A DNA stretch of 64,000 bases from Gluconobacter sphaericus NBRC 12467 (GTDB taxonomy: Bacteria > Pseudomonadota > Alphaproteobacteria > Acetobacterales > Acetobacteraceae): positions 62,001 to 126,000 of the forward strand of contig NZ_BJMK01000002.1 of the NCBI RefSeq assembly GCF_006539125.1. Reading direction: 5' to 3'. Of this stretch, positions 53,181 to 62,364 are shown in pieces. The notes below the pieces were generated by a model. That model had not been told where the DNA came from. It saw nothing but the letters and a program-made list of their open reading frames with translations, and made no database searches. A program made the translations under genes and the position numbers. The stretch's first letter is position 1; each line of letters starts with the position of its first letter.

Positions 53181-53929
53181 CCCGCGTTTCGGTTGAGCTG
53201 GTTCCGCGTTCGGCAGAGGCCCTGCTGGCGGATGTGCAGACCGTACGCGATGTCCTGCCGCAGGTTAGCACGTTAAATATTCCGGACCTGATCCGATTCC
53301 CTCTGCGTAGCTACGATGCCGCCTCTCTGCTTACGAAACAGGCGTCGTTTGAGGTCATCCCGCATATCCGTGCCGTCGATATCGCTCCGGGTGCGCCGTT
53401 GCCGGGCGCGGACCGTCCGGAACTGACCTCCATTCTCGTCGTCGCTGGCGACCCGCCACCAGCCGGAAGTGACAGAAAGGTCTATCCCAACACGTCCGCC
53501 CAGATCATCGAACGTTACTGCCGGGAAGCGCCGCATCTGAAGGTCTATGCGGTGTTCGACCCGTATCGCCGCGCGCCGTATCAGGAACTCGAGGATATTG
53601 CCCGCAAACGCGATGCTGGTGCCTGCGGGTTCTTCACCCAGCCGCTATTCGACATTCCGATGCTCGAATCCTGCATGGACTGGCTGCAGGACGACACGGT
53701 GTTCTGGGGCATTTCTCCCGTTCTGGGTGATAAATCCCGCCGTTACTGGGAGCGCGTTAACCATGTGGTCTTCCCGCGAGACTACGATGGGACGCTGGAA
53801 GGCAATATAGCTTTTGCGCGCCGGATGCTGGATGTTATCCGCGAGAAAAACGACAATGCCTACCTGATGCCCCTGAAAGTTGACCTGGCATCCTATCTGG
53901 GAGCGCTTGACGACATTATAACGGGGTAA
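53177..53929 (+). CDS. Methylenetetrahydrofolate reductase-like protein (short)
   Basis: The 250-residue protein follows the MTHFR fold: VSVELVPRS (Glu at the catalytic position), [36 protein letters not shown] and [14 protein letters not shown]. Classic MetF is nearer 290 residues, so this form is short and diverged, and its substrate or cofactor use may differ. Coupling with folD supports a folate role. It should reduce methylene-THF to methyl-THF, or a related step; this is inferred. Confidence 0.72.
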   Translation: MTRVSVELVPRSAEALLADVQTVRDVLPQVSTLNIPDLIRFPLRSYDAASLLTKQASFEVIPHIRAVDIAPGAPLPGADRPELTSILVVAGDPPPAGSDRKVYPNTSAQIIERYCREAPHLKVYAVFDPYRRAPYQELEDIARKRDAGACGFFTQPLFDIPMLESCMDWLQDDTVFWGISPVLGDKSRRYWERVNHVVFPRDYDGTLEGNIAFARRMLDVIREKNDNAYLMPLKVDLASYLGALDDIITG

Positions 53930-53961
53930 CATCGAACCACCGAACGGAGGGTCCGCCCCGG

Positions 53962-55962
53962 ATGTCTGTGCGCCTTTTTCTGCTTCCTCTGCTGGGAGGC
54001 ATGCTCGTTCCTGCTGCCTTGCTGCCCGAGACCGTTACTGCAAAAACGCTCGCCGATCCGGCAGCCGTTTTCGCACCCCTGACCCTCCCTGATGCTCCAA
54101 ACGCCTATCGCTCGGGGTCGGGTCTTCCGGGCCCGCAATACTGGCAGAACCGTACGGATTACGTCATCCATTCACGGATCGACACACAGGCCCACGTCCT
54201 GCACGGTTCTGAAACCATAACCTACAGCAACAACAGCCCCGAGGCGCTCGACGTTCTGTGGCTTCAGCTCGATCAGAACATCTATCGCGCCGATACGCGG
54301 GGCGAGGTCGGAGCGATCCCCGGCAGCCATATGATGTCGGGCAATCATACCGATGGCATTGTGATCGAACATGTCTCGGTCGTTCAGGGTGGTCGTGCAG
54401 TGGACGTCACGCCTCTGATTTCCGACACGCGGATGCAGCTCACGCTCCCCCGTACGATCAATCCGCATGGTGTGGCCTTCGTGAAGGTCGACTGGCATTA
54501 CACGCTGCCCGGTCCGTGGGGTGGCCGCACGGCTGTTACGCCGACACGCGAAGGCGATATCTATGAAGTCGCGCAGTGGTATCCGCGCCTGAGCGTTTAT
54601 GATGATCGCCGTGGCTGGAACACGCTGCCTTATCTGGGGCAGGAGTTCTTCCTGGAATATGGCAGCTTCGATTACAGCGTGACCGTGCCCTGGAACTACA
54701 CGCTCGTGGGGTCCGGCGCGCTGCTTAATCCCGAACAGGTTCTGACTCCCACCGAGCGCAACCGTCTGGCGCAGGCGGCCCAGAGCGACACGCGCGTCAT
54801 GATCCGCACGCTCAATGATATCACCGATCCGAAAAGCCACCTGAAGCAGAGCGGTGAAGTCACCTGGCATTACGCCATGCGTAACTCGCGCGATGTGGCG
54901 TTTGCGGCCTCGCCGGCTTTTGTCTGGGACGCCGCGCGGATCAACCTGCCGCCGATTGTGCCTTGGTCGAACTATCACCCTGTGCCCCGGCTTGCGATGT
55001 CGGTCTATCCGCGTGAAGGGATCGGGCCGCATGGCTGGGACCGCTCAACGGATTACGTCAAACACGCCATCGAGTATTTCTCGTCGCAGTGGTTCGAATA
55101 TCCTTGGCCGAACGCCGTCAATCTGGGCGGACATGGTGCGGGCATGGAATATCCGGGCATCGTCTTTGACGGTATGAGCGATCGCGATCCGCAGTTGTTC
55201 TGGATTACGACGCATGAACTGGGACATGGCTGGTTCCCGATGATCGTCGGCACGGATGAACGGCGCAACGCCTTCATGGACGAGGGCTTCAACACGTTTA
55301 TCGACGTGTATGCCTCAGACCACTTCAACAACGGCGAGTTTGCCCCCAAGCGCGATTCTGAATTCGCTCCCAAGACCGGTAACCCCGCGCAGGATATCGT
55401 CCCGGTCCTTACCGATCCGAACGCGCCCGTGCTCATGACGGCCGCAGACGGCGTGTCCGAAAAATACCGTCACAGCGTGACCTATTTCAAAGGCGCCTAT
55501 GGCCTGAAACTCCTGCGCGAACAGATCCTCGGCCCGGTCCGGTTCGACGCAGCTTTCCGGCGCTATATTTCCGAATGGTCGTTCAAGCACCCGTCGCCGT
55601 CCGATTTCTTTCGTCTGATGAGCAGCGAAGCGGGCGAGGATCTGGGATGGTTCTGGCGTGGCTGGTACTTCACCAACGCTGCTCCGGATTATGCACTGGG
55701 AGACATTCATCATGACGCCGGAAAGCCTGTGACCGTACAGGTCCGCAATTACGGAGCCCTCCCGCTTCCGGTGCTCCTGCGTGCCGATTATGCAGATGGC
55801 AAATCGGAAGAACTTCGTATCCCGACGGAAGCTTGGCGCCAGAGCAGCGATATCGTTGTTTCACTGCCGGCCCATGATGGCCTCAAGGCCGTTACGCTGG
55901 ACCCGGATCATGTCATCCCGGATATCGACCGCTCGGATAACCGGATTGCCGTTACTCCCTGA
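53962..55962 (+). CDS. M1-family metallopeptidase, secreted
   Basis: The 666-residue protein has a signal peptide (about 1-26), a beta-sandwich N-terminal domain, and a thermolysin-like catalytic domain with HELGH (about 417-421) and a glutamate about 18 residues later (MDEGFNTF). The usual GAMEN is replaced by GAGMEYPG. It probably trims peptides in the periplasm or envelope; the specificity is unknown. It starts 32 bases after the folate gene but is unlikely to share its role. Confidence 0.87.
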   Translation: MSVRLFLLPLLGGMLVPAALLPETVTAKTLADPAAVFAPLTLPDAPNAYRSGSGLPGPQYWQNRTDYVIHSRIDTQAHVLHGSETITYSNNSPEALDVLWLQLDQNIYRADTRGEVGAIPGSHMMSGNHTDGIVIEHVSVVQGGRAVDVTPLISDTRMQLTLPRTINPHGVAFVKVDWHYTLPGPWGGRTAVTPTREGDIYEVAQWYPRLSVYDDRRGWNTLPYLGQEFFLEYGSFDYSVTVPWNYTLVGSGALLNPEQVLTPTERNRLAQAAQSDTRVMIRTLNDITDPKSHLKQSGEVTWHYAMRNSRDVAFAASPAFVWDAARINLPPIVPWSNYHPVPRLAMSVYPREGIGPHGWDRSTDYVKHAIEYFSSQWFEYPWPNAVNLGGHGAGMEYPGIVFDGMSDRDPQLFWITTHELGHGWFPMIVGTDERRNAFMDEGFNTFIDVYASDHFNNGEFAPKRDSEFAPKTGNPAQDIVPVLTDPNAPVLMTAADGVSEKYRHSVTYFKGAYGLKLLREQILGPVRFDAAFRRYISEWSFKHPSPSDFFRLMSSEAGEDLGWFWRGWYFTNAAPDYALGDIHHDAGKPVTVQVRNYGALPLPVLLRADYADGKSEELRIPTEAWRQSSDIVVSLPAHDGLKAVTLDPDHVIPDIDRSDNRIAVTP

Positions 55963-56020
55963 GGTTACGGAAAAGTGCGGGGCATAAAATGCCTTGCACT
56001 CCTGTCGCGAACAGGGAACG

Positions 56021-56050
56021 AAAAAGGGCGCTTGGCTAAGCCGGCGCCCT
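56021..56050 (-). terminator. Terminator after flaF (minus strand)
   Basis: On the minus strand AGGGCGC pairs with GCGCCCT around a 12-base loop and runs into TTTTT. It lies about 50 bases beyond the flaF stop. Confidence 0.72.
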
Positions 56051-56102
56051 GAAGCGGCATATCAACACCGAAAATGGTAGGACCAGACAGTCGTGCCGGA
56101 TT

Positions 56103-56525
56103 TCAGCCCACGAGTTCCAGAGAGGATCTCGTGGGGGCCGTGGAATAGGCACCGGCCATCGTGGGCGCCACGTTCTGAGGCACCGGTGCTGCGACCAAAC
56201 CTTCGATCATGTCGTTGTTGATGTCGATGAGTGGCTGCAGATCCTTCGGCGCGTTGAAGGCGGAATTGGAATAACGCATCGACCAGGATCCGACCTTGAT
56301 CAGATCGTCGCGTAGAACAGGCGGCAGAGGGCAGTCGACCCGCTCGACGCTCAAGGACAGTAGGCTCCAAAGCTTCAGATTGGCCGCCAGAGCGGCGACC
56401 TTTGCCTCGTGATCGGAAGCCTGCGTCAGAAGCATATTGACGTGCCGGAATGCCATGATTTCGACTTCTCGCGAAGAAAGGTAGCTTCCGGACTGTTTCT
56501 GATACTGTGAGGATGCATAAGTCAC
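56103..56525 (-). CDS. flaF: Flagellar biosynthesis regulator FlaF
   Basis: FlaF is a small alphaproteobacterial protein that helps flagellin synthesis or secretion, often as a partner of FlbT. The 140-residue protein matches its pattern: SSREVEIMAFRHVNMLL, LAANLKLWSLLSL and LPPVLRDDLIKVGSWSM. The start is GTG 56525, with AAAGGTG nine bases upstream; an ATG at 56639 lies in the hairpin region and adds unlikely residues. It is directly downstream of the flagellin gene. No flbT is present here. Confidence 0.85.
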   Translation of the reverse strand: MTYASSQYQKQSGSYLSSREVEIMAFRHVNMLLTQASDHEAKVAALAANLKLWSLLSLSVERVDCPLPPVLRDDLIKVGSWSMRYSNSAFNAPKDLQPLIDINNDMIEGLVAAPVPQNVAPTMAGAYSTAPTRSSLELVG

Positions 56526-56630
56526 GACGGCAAACACCTTTCGGTAAAGACTGTTTAAGGAGCCGCTGCGGGATGAAGCAGCAGGCTTCTGAAGCAGTCC
56601 TGCGTATGGGCAGGGGAAGGTCTGGGGCGT

Positions 56631-56658
56631 GAAGGGCACCGGAAAACCGGTGCCCTTC
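56631..56658. repeat. Perfect hairpin between flagellin and flaF genes
   Basis: GAAGGGCACCGG (56631-56642) and CCGGTGCCCTTC (56647-56658) form a 12-bp stem with a four-base loop, ten bases after the flagellin stop on the minus strand. No U tract follows, so it should act as a partial terminator or 3' stabiliser that lets flagellin be made in excess of FlaF. Confidence 0.75.
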
Positions 56659-56668
56659 AGATACCTGA

Positions 56669-58186
56669 TCAGCCGCGGAAGAGGCTGAGCAGGGTGGAAG
56701 ACTGCGAGTTTGCAATCGACAGCGACTGAACAGCCAGCTGCTGCTTCGTCTGAAGCGAGGTCAACTTGGCGCTTTCCGCTGCCAGATCTGCGTCCGTCAA
56801 GGCGCCTACACCCGTCGTCAGTGCGTCGGACAGGCTGGATGTCGTGGTCTGAAGGTTGGAAATTGTCGTGCTGGAATAACCGATCGAAGAGGCGGTGCGT
56901 GTTACGCTCGAAATCGCAGCCTGAATGACGGCGCTGACAACAGCCGCGCCAGTGACAGCTGTGGCTGTACCAGTGAAGCCCGCAGGGGTTCCGGCTGTTC
57001 CGGCGGAGACGACCCCGGAGGTGACTGTGCCCATCACGGTCTTCGTGGCAGCAATGGAATTGCCGGCGATGGTCAGATCATTGCTGGTGTCACGGGAGAC
57101 ACCGAAGCCCTGATATTCCATAGCCTGCGTCATCAGGTCGACTTCTTTGACGCTTTTTGCGCTTAACGTACCATTTGAGGTGCTTAGGCTTGTTGCGGCG
57201 GACGTATTGACGTCCGTGACGACAGTTTTGGTCGTCACGTTTCCATTGGCGTCGAAAGCCGTATTGGCGGTATAAACGGAGTTACCATTGCCGTCCTTGG
57301 ACTGGACAATGCTGTCGCCGTTGTTCAGCGAGTAGGTAATCGACCCGTCGGATGCTGTGGTTTGGGATGTGATTGTGACCGTGCCTGAATCCGCCAGGGT
57401 GCCGTCCGAATTGAGCGAGAAATCGCTACCACTCCCGCCGATTGCCTTGCTCAGCACACCCAGAGCGTCGCCCTGCCCGGCAGTAGACTGGTCGTCCGCG
57501 ATAAAGTTGTAGGTGACAGACGGATTCGATGCACTGACAGTGCCGCCCGTTCCGGCTGCCGCAACGTTCTCCATCTGGATAGCTGGATTTGCTCCGAGGG
57601 CAGTCGAAGTTGCAGATGTATCGCTGCCCAGTGCCAGCAGCGAGCCCTGCGTATCCATGCTCAGGTTGGACAGGCCAAGGCCTGCGGATGTCACGTTGAA
57701 GCCGTTCTGCGTGAACATCGTGCCCTGTGCATCCATGGCGGTGGACAGGGTTGTGTAGCTCGTGCCGTTGCCCGTCTGGCCGGACAGCAGGTTTACACCT
57801 TCGAACTTGGCGCCCGTGGCAGCAGAGTCGATGGCGGACAGGGTCTGCGTGATGGCGGTGTTCAGGGTCGAGTCGTCGACGCCCGTGGTGTTCGTGCCGA
57901 TCGTGGTTGCCAGGGACTGCAGGGAAGCCGAGATACTCGACAGACCCGTCGTCGCCGTGTTTAGCACCTGAGCGGAGAACTGAAGGCCTGTGGAGACGCC
58001 CGACAGTGTCGAGAGCTGGGCGGTCATGTTCTGGGCAATGGAATACATTGCGGGATTGTCAGACGCGCTGTTGACCGACTTGCCCGTGGAGACCGCGTTT
58101 TCGGTCTGGGTCAGCTCAGCCGTCGTCTGGTTGAGGCTCTGGAGTGCGGCCATTGCCGCAGTATTTGTATTAATTGACAATGACAT
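56669..58186 (-). CDS. Flagellin
   Basis: The 505-residue flagellin builds the flagellar filament. The N-terminal coiled part (TNTAAMAALQSLNQTTAEL, then ENAVSTGKSVNSASDNPA) and the C-terminal part (ALTDADLAAESAKL, TKQQLAVQSLSIANS) are conserved. The long variable middle is rich in Thr, Ser, Ala and Gly. ATG 58186 follows GGAGA by eight bases. flaF follows after a hairpin. No other flagellar structural genes lie in the window, so this is a satellite locus. Confidence 0.95.
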   Translation of the reverse strand: MSLSINTNTAAMAALQSLNQTTAELTQTENAVSTGKSVNSASDNPAMYSIAQNMTAQLSTLSGVSTGLQFSAQVLNTATTGLSSISASLQSLATTIGTNTTGVDDSTLNTAITQTLSAIDSAATGAKFEGVNLLSGQTGNGTSYTTLSTAMDAQGTMFTQNGFNVTSAGLGLSNLSMDTQGSLLALGSDTSATSTALGANPAIQMENVAAAGTGGTVSASNPSVTYNFIADDQSTAGQGDALGVLSKAIGGSGSDFSLNSDGTLADSGTVTITSQTTASDGSITYSLNNGDSIVQSKDGNGNSVYTANTAFDANGNVTTKTVVTDVNTSAATSLSTSNGTLSAKSVKEVDLMTQAMEYQGFGVSRDTSNDLTIAGNSIAATKTVMGTVTSGVVSAGTAGTPAGFTGTATAVTGAAVVSAVIQAAISSVTRTASSIGYSSTTISNLQTTTSSLSDALTTGVGALTDADLAAESAKLTSLQTKQQLAVQSLSIANSQSSTLLSLFRG

Positions 58187-58363
58187 TGAATTCGTTCTCC
58201 GTCGGTGCAGGTTTGCGTCCTCAGGATAGGGGGGAGTAGTTAACGGAAGCTGAATCCGGATCGTTAAAAAAAGCCCTCCGAAAATAACGAAAAATCGGGA
58301 AAAACTGGTTAATTTCACGCTTTCTCTTGCGCTCCAGACTCTGGAACGAAATAAGAACGCAGT

Positions 58364-59596
58364 ATGAAGAAATCCCTCTCCCAGCGCTTGGCGATTCTGT
58401 CTGATGCGGCGAAATACGATGCGTCCTGCGCGTCGAGCGGGTCGGGGCGCAGGGATTCGGCCAAAAGCGGCGGCATTGGCTCCACGACCGGGAACGGAAT
58501 CTGTCATGCGTACACGCCGGACGGGCGCTGTGTGTCGCTGCTCAAAATCCTGCTGACCAACTTCTGCGTCTACGACTGCGCCTACTGCATCAACCGCTCG
58601 TCCTCGAACGTGGAGCGTGCCCGCTTTACGCCCGAGGAAGTCGTGTGGCTGACGCTGGAGTTCTACCGGCGCAACTGCATCGAAGGGCTGTTCCTGTCTT
58701 CGGGCATCATCCGCTCGTCCGACCATACGATGGAACAGCTTGTGCAGGTGGCGCGGGACCTACGTTTGAAACACGGATTCCGGGGCTACATCCATCTCAA
58801 GACCATCCCCGACGCATCACCGCGTCTTCTGGAAGAAGCCGGGCGCTATGCGGATCGCCTGTCGATTAACGTTGAAATGCCGACCGTCGCCGGGCTGGAA
58901 CAGTACGCGCCGCAGAAAAAGGCGAGCGGTATCCGGCAGGCGATGGGTGAAATGCGCCTGAAGATCGACGCGGGTAAGGACCGCAGCCATACCGGTCGCC
59001 GGGCGGAGCGCTTCTCGCCGGGGGGGCAGAGCACACAGATGATCGTGGGGGCGGATGCCGCGTCCGATCAGGATATTCTCGCCAGCAGCGCCAATCTTTA
59101 TGGCTCTTACGGGCTGCGTCGCGTCTATTATTCCGCCTTCAGCCCCATTCCCGACGCCTCGGCCCTTCTGCCCGCGAAAAGCCCGCCGCTTCAGCGTGAG
59201 CACAGGCTTTATCAGGCTGACTGGCTGTTCCGGTTCTACGGGTTTGCGTTTGGAGAACTGACGGCCGGTCGCGCGGATGGGATGCTCGATCTGGAGTTGG
59301 ACCCCAAGCTGGCCTGGGCGCTGGATAACCGGGCGCTGTTTCCGGTTGATTTGAACCGGGCATCGAAAGAAATGCTGCTGCGGGTGCCGGGGCTGGGGGT
59401 GAAGGCCGTGGCGGCCATTCTCAGGGCACGGCGGCATCAGGCGGTACGGCTGGAGGATCTGGCACGGTTGAATGTATCCATCCGTAAGGTGCGTCCCTTC
59501 GTGCAGACGCCGGGCTGGAGTCCCGCTCGCCTGACCGACCGGCATGACCTGCGCAGCCTGTTCAGCCCCGCGCCCCAGCAGATGAGCCTTCTGTGA
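58364..59596 (+). CDS. Putative DNA modification/repair radical SAM protein
   Basis: The 410-residue protein has the radical-SAM cluster motif CVYDCAYC (Cys68, Cys72, Cys75) and a C-terminal helix-hairpin-helix DNA-binding part (NRASKEMLLRVPGLGVKAVAA). It matches the family (TIGR03916) found next to DUF4130/UdgX genes. The reaction is unknown; a lyase or DNA-damage reversal role is only suspected. The UdgX gene overlaps its stop by four bases. Confidence 0.88.
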   Translation: MKKSLSQRLAILSDAAKYDASCASSGSGRRDSAKSGGIGSTTGNGICHAYTPDGRCVSLLKILLTNFCVYDCAYCINRSSSNVERARFTPEEVVWLTLEFYRRNCIEGLFLSSGIIRSSDHTMEQLVQVARDLRLKHGFRGYIHLKTIPDASPRLLEEAGRYADRLSINVEMPTVAGLEQYAPQKKASGIRQAMGEMRLKIDAGKDRSHTGRRAERFSPGGQSTQMIVGADAASDQDILASSANLYGSYGLRRVYYSAFSPIPDASALLPAKSPPLQREHRLYQADWLFRFYGFAFGELTAGRADGMLDLELDPKLAWALDNRALFPVDLNRASKEMLLRVPGLGVKAVAAILRARRHQAVRLEDLARLNVSIRKVRPFVQTPGWSPARLTDRHDLRSLFSPAPQQMSLL

Positions 59597-61089
59597 CGCG
59601 CTACGTCCTCATGGTTGAGGACAGTGCCGCGTTTGAGCCCTGGCGGGAGATGGCCCGCGCGGCATTGCAGTGCGCAATCCCGCCCGAAGCCATCGACTGG
59701 CGCATCCGGGGTGGCGAGACGGATCTTTTCGGACAACTCGCGGACACGGACGACGGGATGGAGGCGCTGACGGCGGCCCCTTTTGCGAAAACCGTGACAT
59801 TGCGGGCGTCCTGTATTGCGCTGCTGCGGGACATGCTGTGCCATTCCGATCCCGGCCGGTTCGCGCTCGCCTACCGGATCGCCTGGCGGGTGCAGGGCAA
59901 TCCGCATCTCCTGGATGTGGCGACCGACGCCGATATCGCCAAAGCCCGGATCATGGTGAGGCAGAACCGGCAGGACTGTCACAAGATGATGGCTTTTGTC
60001 CGCTTCCGCGAACAGCCAGTACAATCGGATGAAGGGGAGGGGCGGCGACGCTTTCTCGCATGGTTCGAGCCGCAGCATCATATCCTTGAACGTATCGCCC
60101 CGTTCTTTTCGAAGCGCTTCACGGATATGGACTGGATGATCCTTACCCCGCGTGGCTCGATCTGCTGGAACGGCAAGGATCTTGCCTACTCTGCGGAAGC
60201 CTGTGAGCAGCCGGAACTGGACGACGGGTTCGGGGATCTGTGGAACACCTATTACGCCTCCACTTTCAATCCCGCCCGCGTCCGTACGAAAGCAATGCGC
60301 CGCGAAATGCCGGGCCGTTATTGGAAAGACCTGCCTGAAACCCGCCTGATCCCGCAGCTTGTCTCGGGTGCGGAAGCGCGGGTCCGGGCGATGGCCGAGC
60401 AGGAGCTCCAGCCCGCCCCGGCTTTTCATGAGCGGCTGCGGTCCCGTGAGGAGCGTCCGGTGGAATTCTTGCCTGACCTGCCGGAGAGCCTTGACGGACT
60501 GGCGGCCCGGATCCGCACCTGCACGTCCTGCCCGCTACACTGTTCGGCGACGCAGGCTGTCGTCGGGGAAGGGCTAGCCAACGCACGCATCATGGTCGTC
60601 GGAGAGCAGCCGGGCGATCAGGAGGATCTGGCAGGGCGTCCTTTCGTCGGTCCGGCAGGACAGCTTCTGCATGAGGCGCTCGGAGAGGCCGGGGTCGATC
60701 GTAGTGCGCTGTATTTGACGAATGCCGTCAAACATTTCCGTTTCCGTCTTCAAGGGCGCCGGCGCATCCATCAGAACCCGCATGCGGAGCATGTGACGGC
60801 TTGCCGCCCCTGGCTGGAGCAGGAAATTGCGCTGATTCGTCCGAAACTCATCGTATCGCTGGGGGCCACGGCACTCAGGGCGCTGGACGGGCCGGGCATG
60901 GCGATGTCGGATGTTCGCGGGACGTCATGGACCGTGGGAACTGGCGAAAATGCCGTCCGGCGTCTGGCGCTTGCCCATCCGTCCTGGTTGCTGCGGCTGG
61001 GGGAGGGGGCCCAGGGTGAGGGCGAGCGGCAGCGCTTCGTAGAGGGGCTCGCCCGTCTGAGAAACTTTCCGGATCAATCGGGGTTGTAG
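59593..61089 (+). CDS. DUF4130-UdgX fusion (uracil-DNA-binding protein)
   Basis: The protein has 498 residues from GTG 59593. About 1-240 is the DUF4130 domain (TIGR03915) of unknown function. From about 290 it is UdgX, a family 4-like uracil-DNA glycosylase with cluster cysteines (CTSCPLHC), GEQPGDQEDLAGRPFVGPAG, and the UdgX-specific loop RRRIH with His393. In mycobacterial UdgX the equivalent His binds covalently to the DNA after uracil removal. So the enzyme probably traps uracil lesions. It works beside the radical-SAM gene. Confidence 0.9.
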   Translation: MTRYVLMVEDSAAFEPWREMARAALQCAIPPEAIDWRIRGGETDLFGQLADTDDGMEALTAAPFAKTVTLRASCIALLRDMLCHSDPGRFALAYRIAWRVQGNPHLLDVATDADIAKARIMVRQNRQDCHKMMAFVRFREQPVQSDEGEGRRRFLAWFEPQHHILERIAPFFSKRFTDMDWMILTPRGSICWNGKDLAYSAEACEQPELDDGFGDLWNTYYASTFNPARVRTKAMRREMPGRYWKDLPETRLIPQLVSGAEARVRAMAEQELQPAPAFHERLRSREERPVEFLPDLPESLDGLAARIRTCTSCPLHCSATQAVVGEGLANARIMVVGEQPGDQEDLAGRPFVGPAGQLLHEALGEAGVDRSALYLTNAVKHFRFRLQGRRRIHQNPHAEHVTACRPWLEQEIALIRPKLIVSLGATALRALDGPGMAMSDVRGTSWTVGTGENAVRRLALAHPSWLLRLGEGAQGEGERQRFVEGLARLRNFPDQSGL

Positions 61090-61164
61090 GGGACGGTGCG
61101 TCTCAGAGAATGGAAACGGATCAGTTTTTTCCAGCTTGAAGCCCATGAGACGATATGCCATGGA

Positions 61165-61183
61165 TGACCGAACCGATCGGTCA
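61165..61183. promoter_or_regulatory. TetR-like operator upstream of emrAB
   Basis: TGACCGA (61165-61171) and TCGGTCA (61177-61183) are inverted 7-base arms with a 5-base spacer, about 75 bases before the emrA ATG. The shape is typical of TetR-family repressor sites in front of efflux pumps. The repressor gene is not adjacent in this window. Confidence 0.5.
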
Positions 61184-61257
61184 GTAGAGGGTTTTCACGC
61201 CCCACAGCACATCCGGTCATGATCTGACAGACCTGTTTTCAAAGCGAGACAAACATT

Positions 61258-62364
61258 ATGGCGCAAGGCGATCAGGCCGATCACGCGCAGGGTGACACGA
61301 CATCCGACAAGAACGGAAAGCCGCAGAAAAAGCGCAATCCCCTTGTCCGTGTCGCGCTGATTCTGCTGGTGATTGTGGTGCTCGTGGGTATCGGGGCCTA
61401 TCTTTTCCTGACCCGCAACAATATCGAGACGGATGACGCTTACACGGCTGGTCGCAAGATCGCCATTGCGCCCCACGTCAACGGTTACGTTACGCAGCTT
61501 CTGGTGAACGACAACCAGTTCGTCCATGCGGGTGACCTGCTCGTGCGGATTGACAGCCGCGATTATGCTGCGTCCCTGAAGAAGGCCGAAGCCGCCGTCT
61601 CTCAGGCGAAAGCCAATATCGATGCGTACCAGCTCATGCTGGCCGTGGCGCACAAGAACTTCCCGGGACAGCTCGTCACCGCGCAGGGTAATCTTGCCGC
61701 AGCGCAGGCGCAGCTTGTGAAGGCCGAAGCCGACTATCGCCGCCAGCGTTCGGTGGCCCGCGCTGCCACTTCGCAGCAGGACATTGATTATGCCCGCGCC
61801 GCGCTGGATCAGGCGAAAGCCCGCGTGTTGCAGGCCCAGGGTCAGCTGACGCAGGCGGAGCCGGTGAAGGAAAACGTGGCCAATGCGGACGCTCGCGTCA
61901 CGCAGGAACAGGCCGCGCTCGCATCCGCTAATGCCGATCTGACTCAGGCCCGTCTGAACCTTGAATGGACGGAAGTCCGCGCCCCGCATGATGGCTGGGT
62001 TTCCCAGCGTAACGTCGAGCGCGGCAACTTCGTGCAGACCGGTCAGCAGATGTTCTCCATCGTCGAGCCAGAGGTCTGGGTCGTGGCGAACTACAAGGAA
62101 ACGCAGCTCACCCACATGCGTCCGGGTCAGAAGGTGGACATCGAGGTCGATGCCTATCCGCAGCTCAAACTGCATGGCCATGTGGATTCCATCCAGCTCG
62201 GCTCGGGTGAATCCTTCAGCGCCTTCCCCCCGGAAAACGCGACCGGAAACTTCGTGAAAACGGTTCAGCGTATCCCGGTCAAGATCGTGGTGGATAGCGG
62301 ACTTGATCCGAACCTTCCGCTGGCTCTTGGCCTGTCTGTCGAGCCGACGGTTTATGTGAAATGA
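61258..62364 (+). CDS. emrA: HlyD-family membrane fusion protein of an EmrAB-type pump
   Basis: The 368-residue periplasmic adaptor has a basic N-terminus, one membrane helix (about 30-50), and the HlyD layout: NIETDDAYTAGRKIAIAPHV, a long coiled coil (about 105-225) and a beta-barrel end with LTHMRPGQKVDIEVDAYPQ. It links an inner-membrane pump to an outer-membrane channel. Its stop overlaps the pump gene by four bases (ATGA), so they form one operon. Confidence 0.9.
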   Translation: MAQGDQADHAQGDTTSDKNGKPQKKRNPLVRVALILLVIVVLVGIGAYLFLTRNNIETDDAYTAGRKIAIAPHVNGYVTQLLVNDNQFVHAGDLLVRIDSRDYAASLKKAEAAVSQAKANIDAYQLMLAVAHKNFPGQLVTAQGNLAAAQAQLVKAEADYRRQRSVARAATSQQDIDYARAALDQAKARVLQAQGQLTQAEPVKENVANADARVTQEQAALASANADLTQARLNLEWTEVRAPHDGWVSQRNVERGNFVQTGQQMFSIVEPEVWVVANYKETQLTHMRPGQKVDIEVDAYPQLKLHGHVDSIQLGSGESFSAFPPENATGNFVKTVQRIPVKIVVDSGLDPNLPLALGLSVEPTVYVK

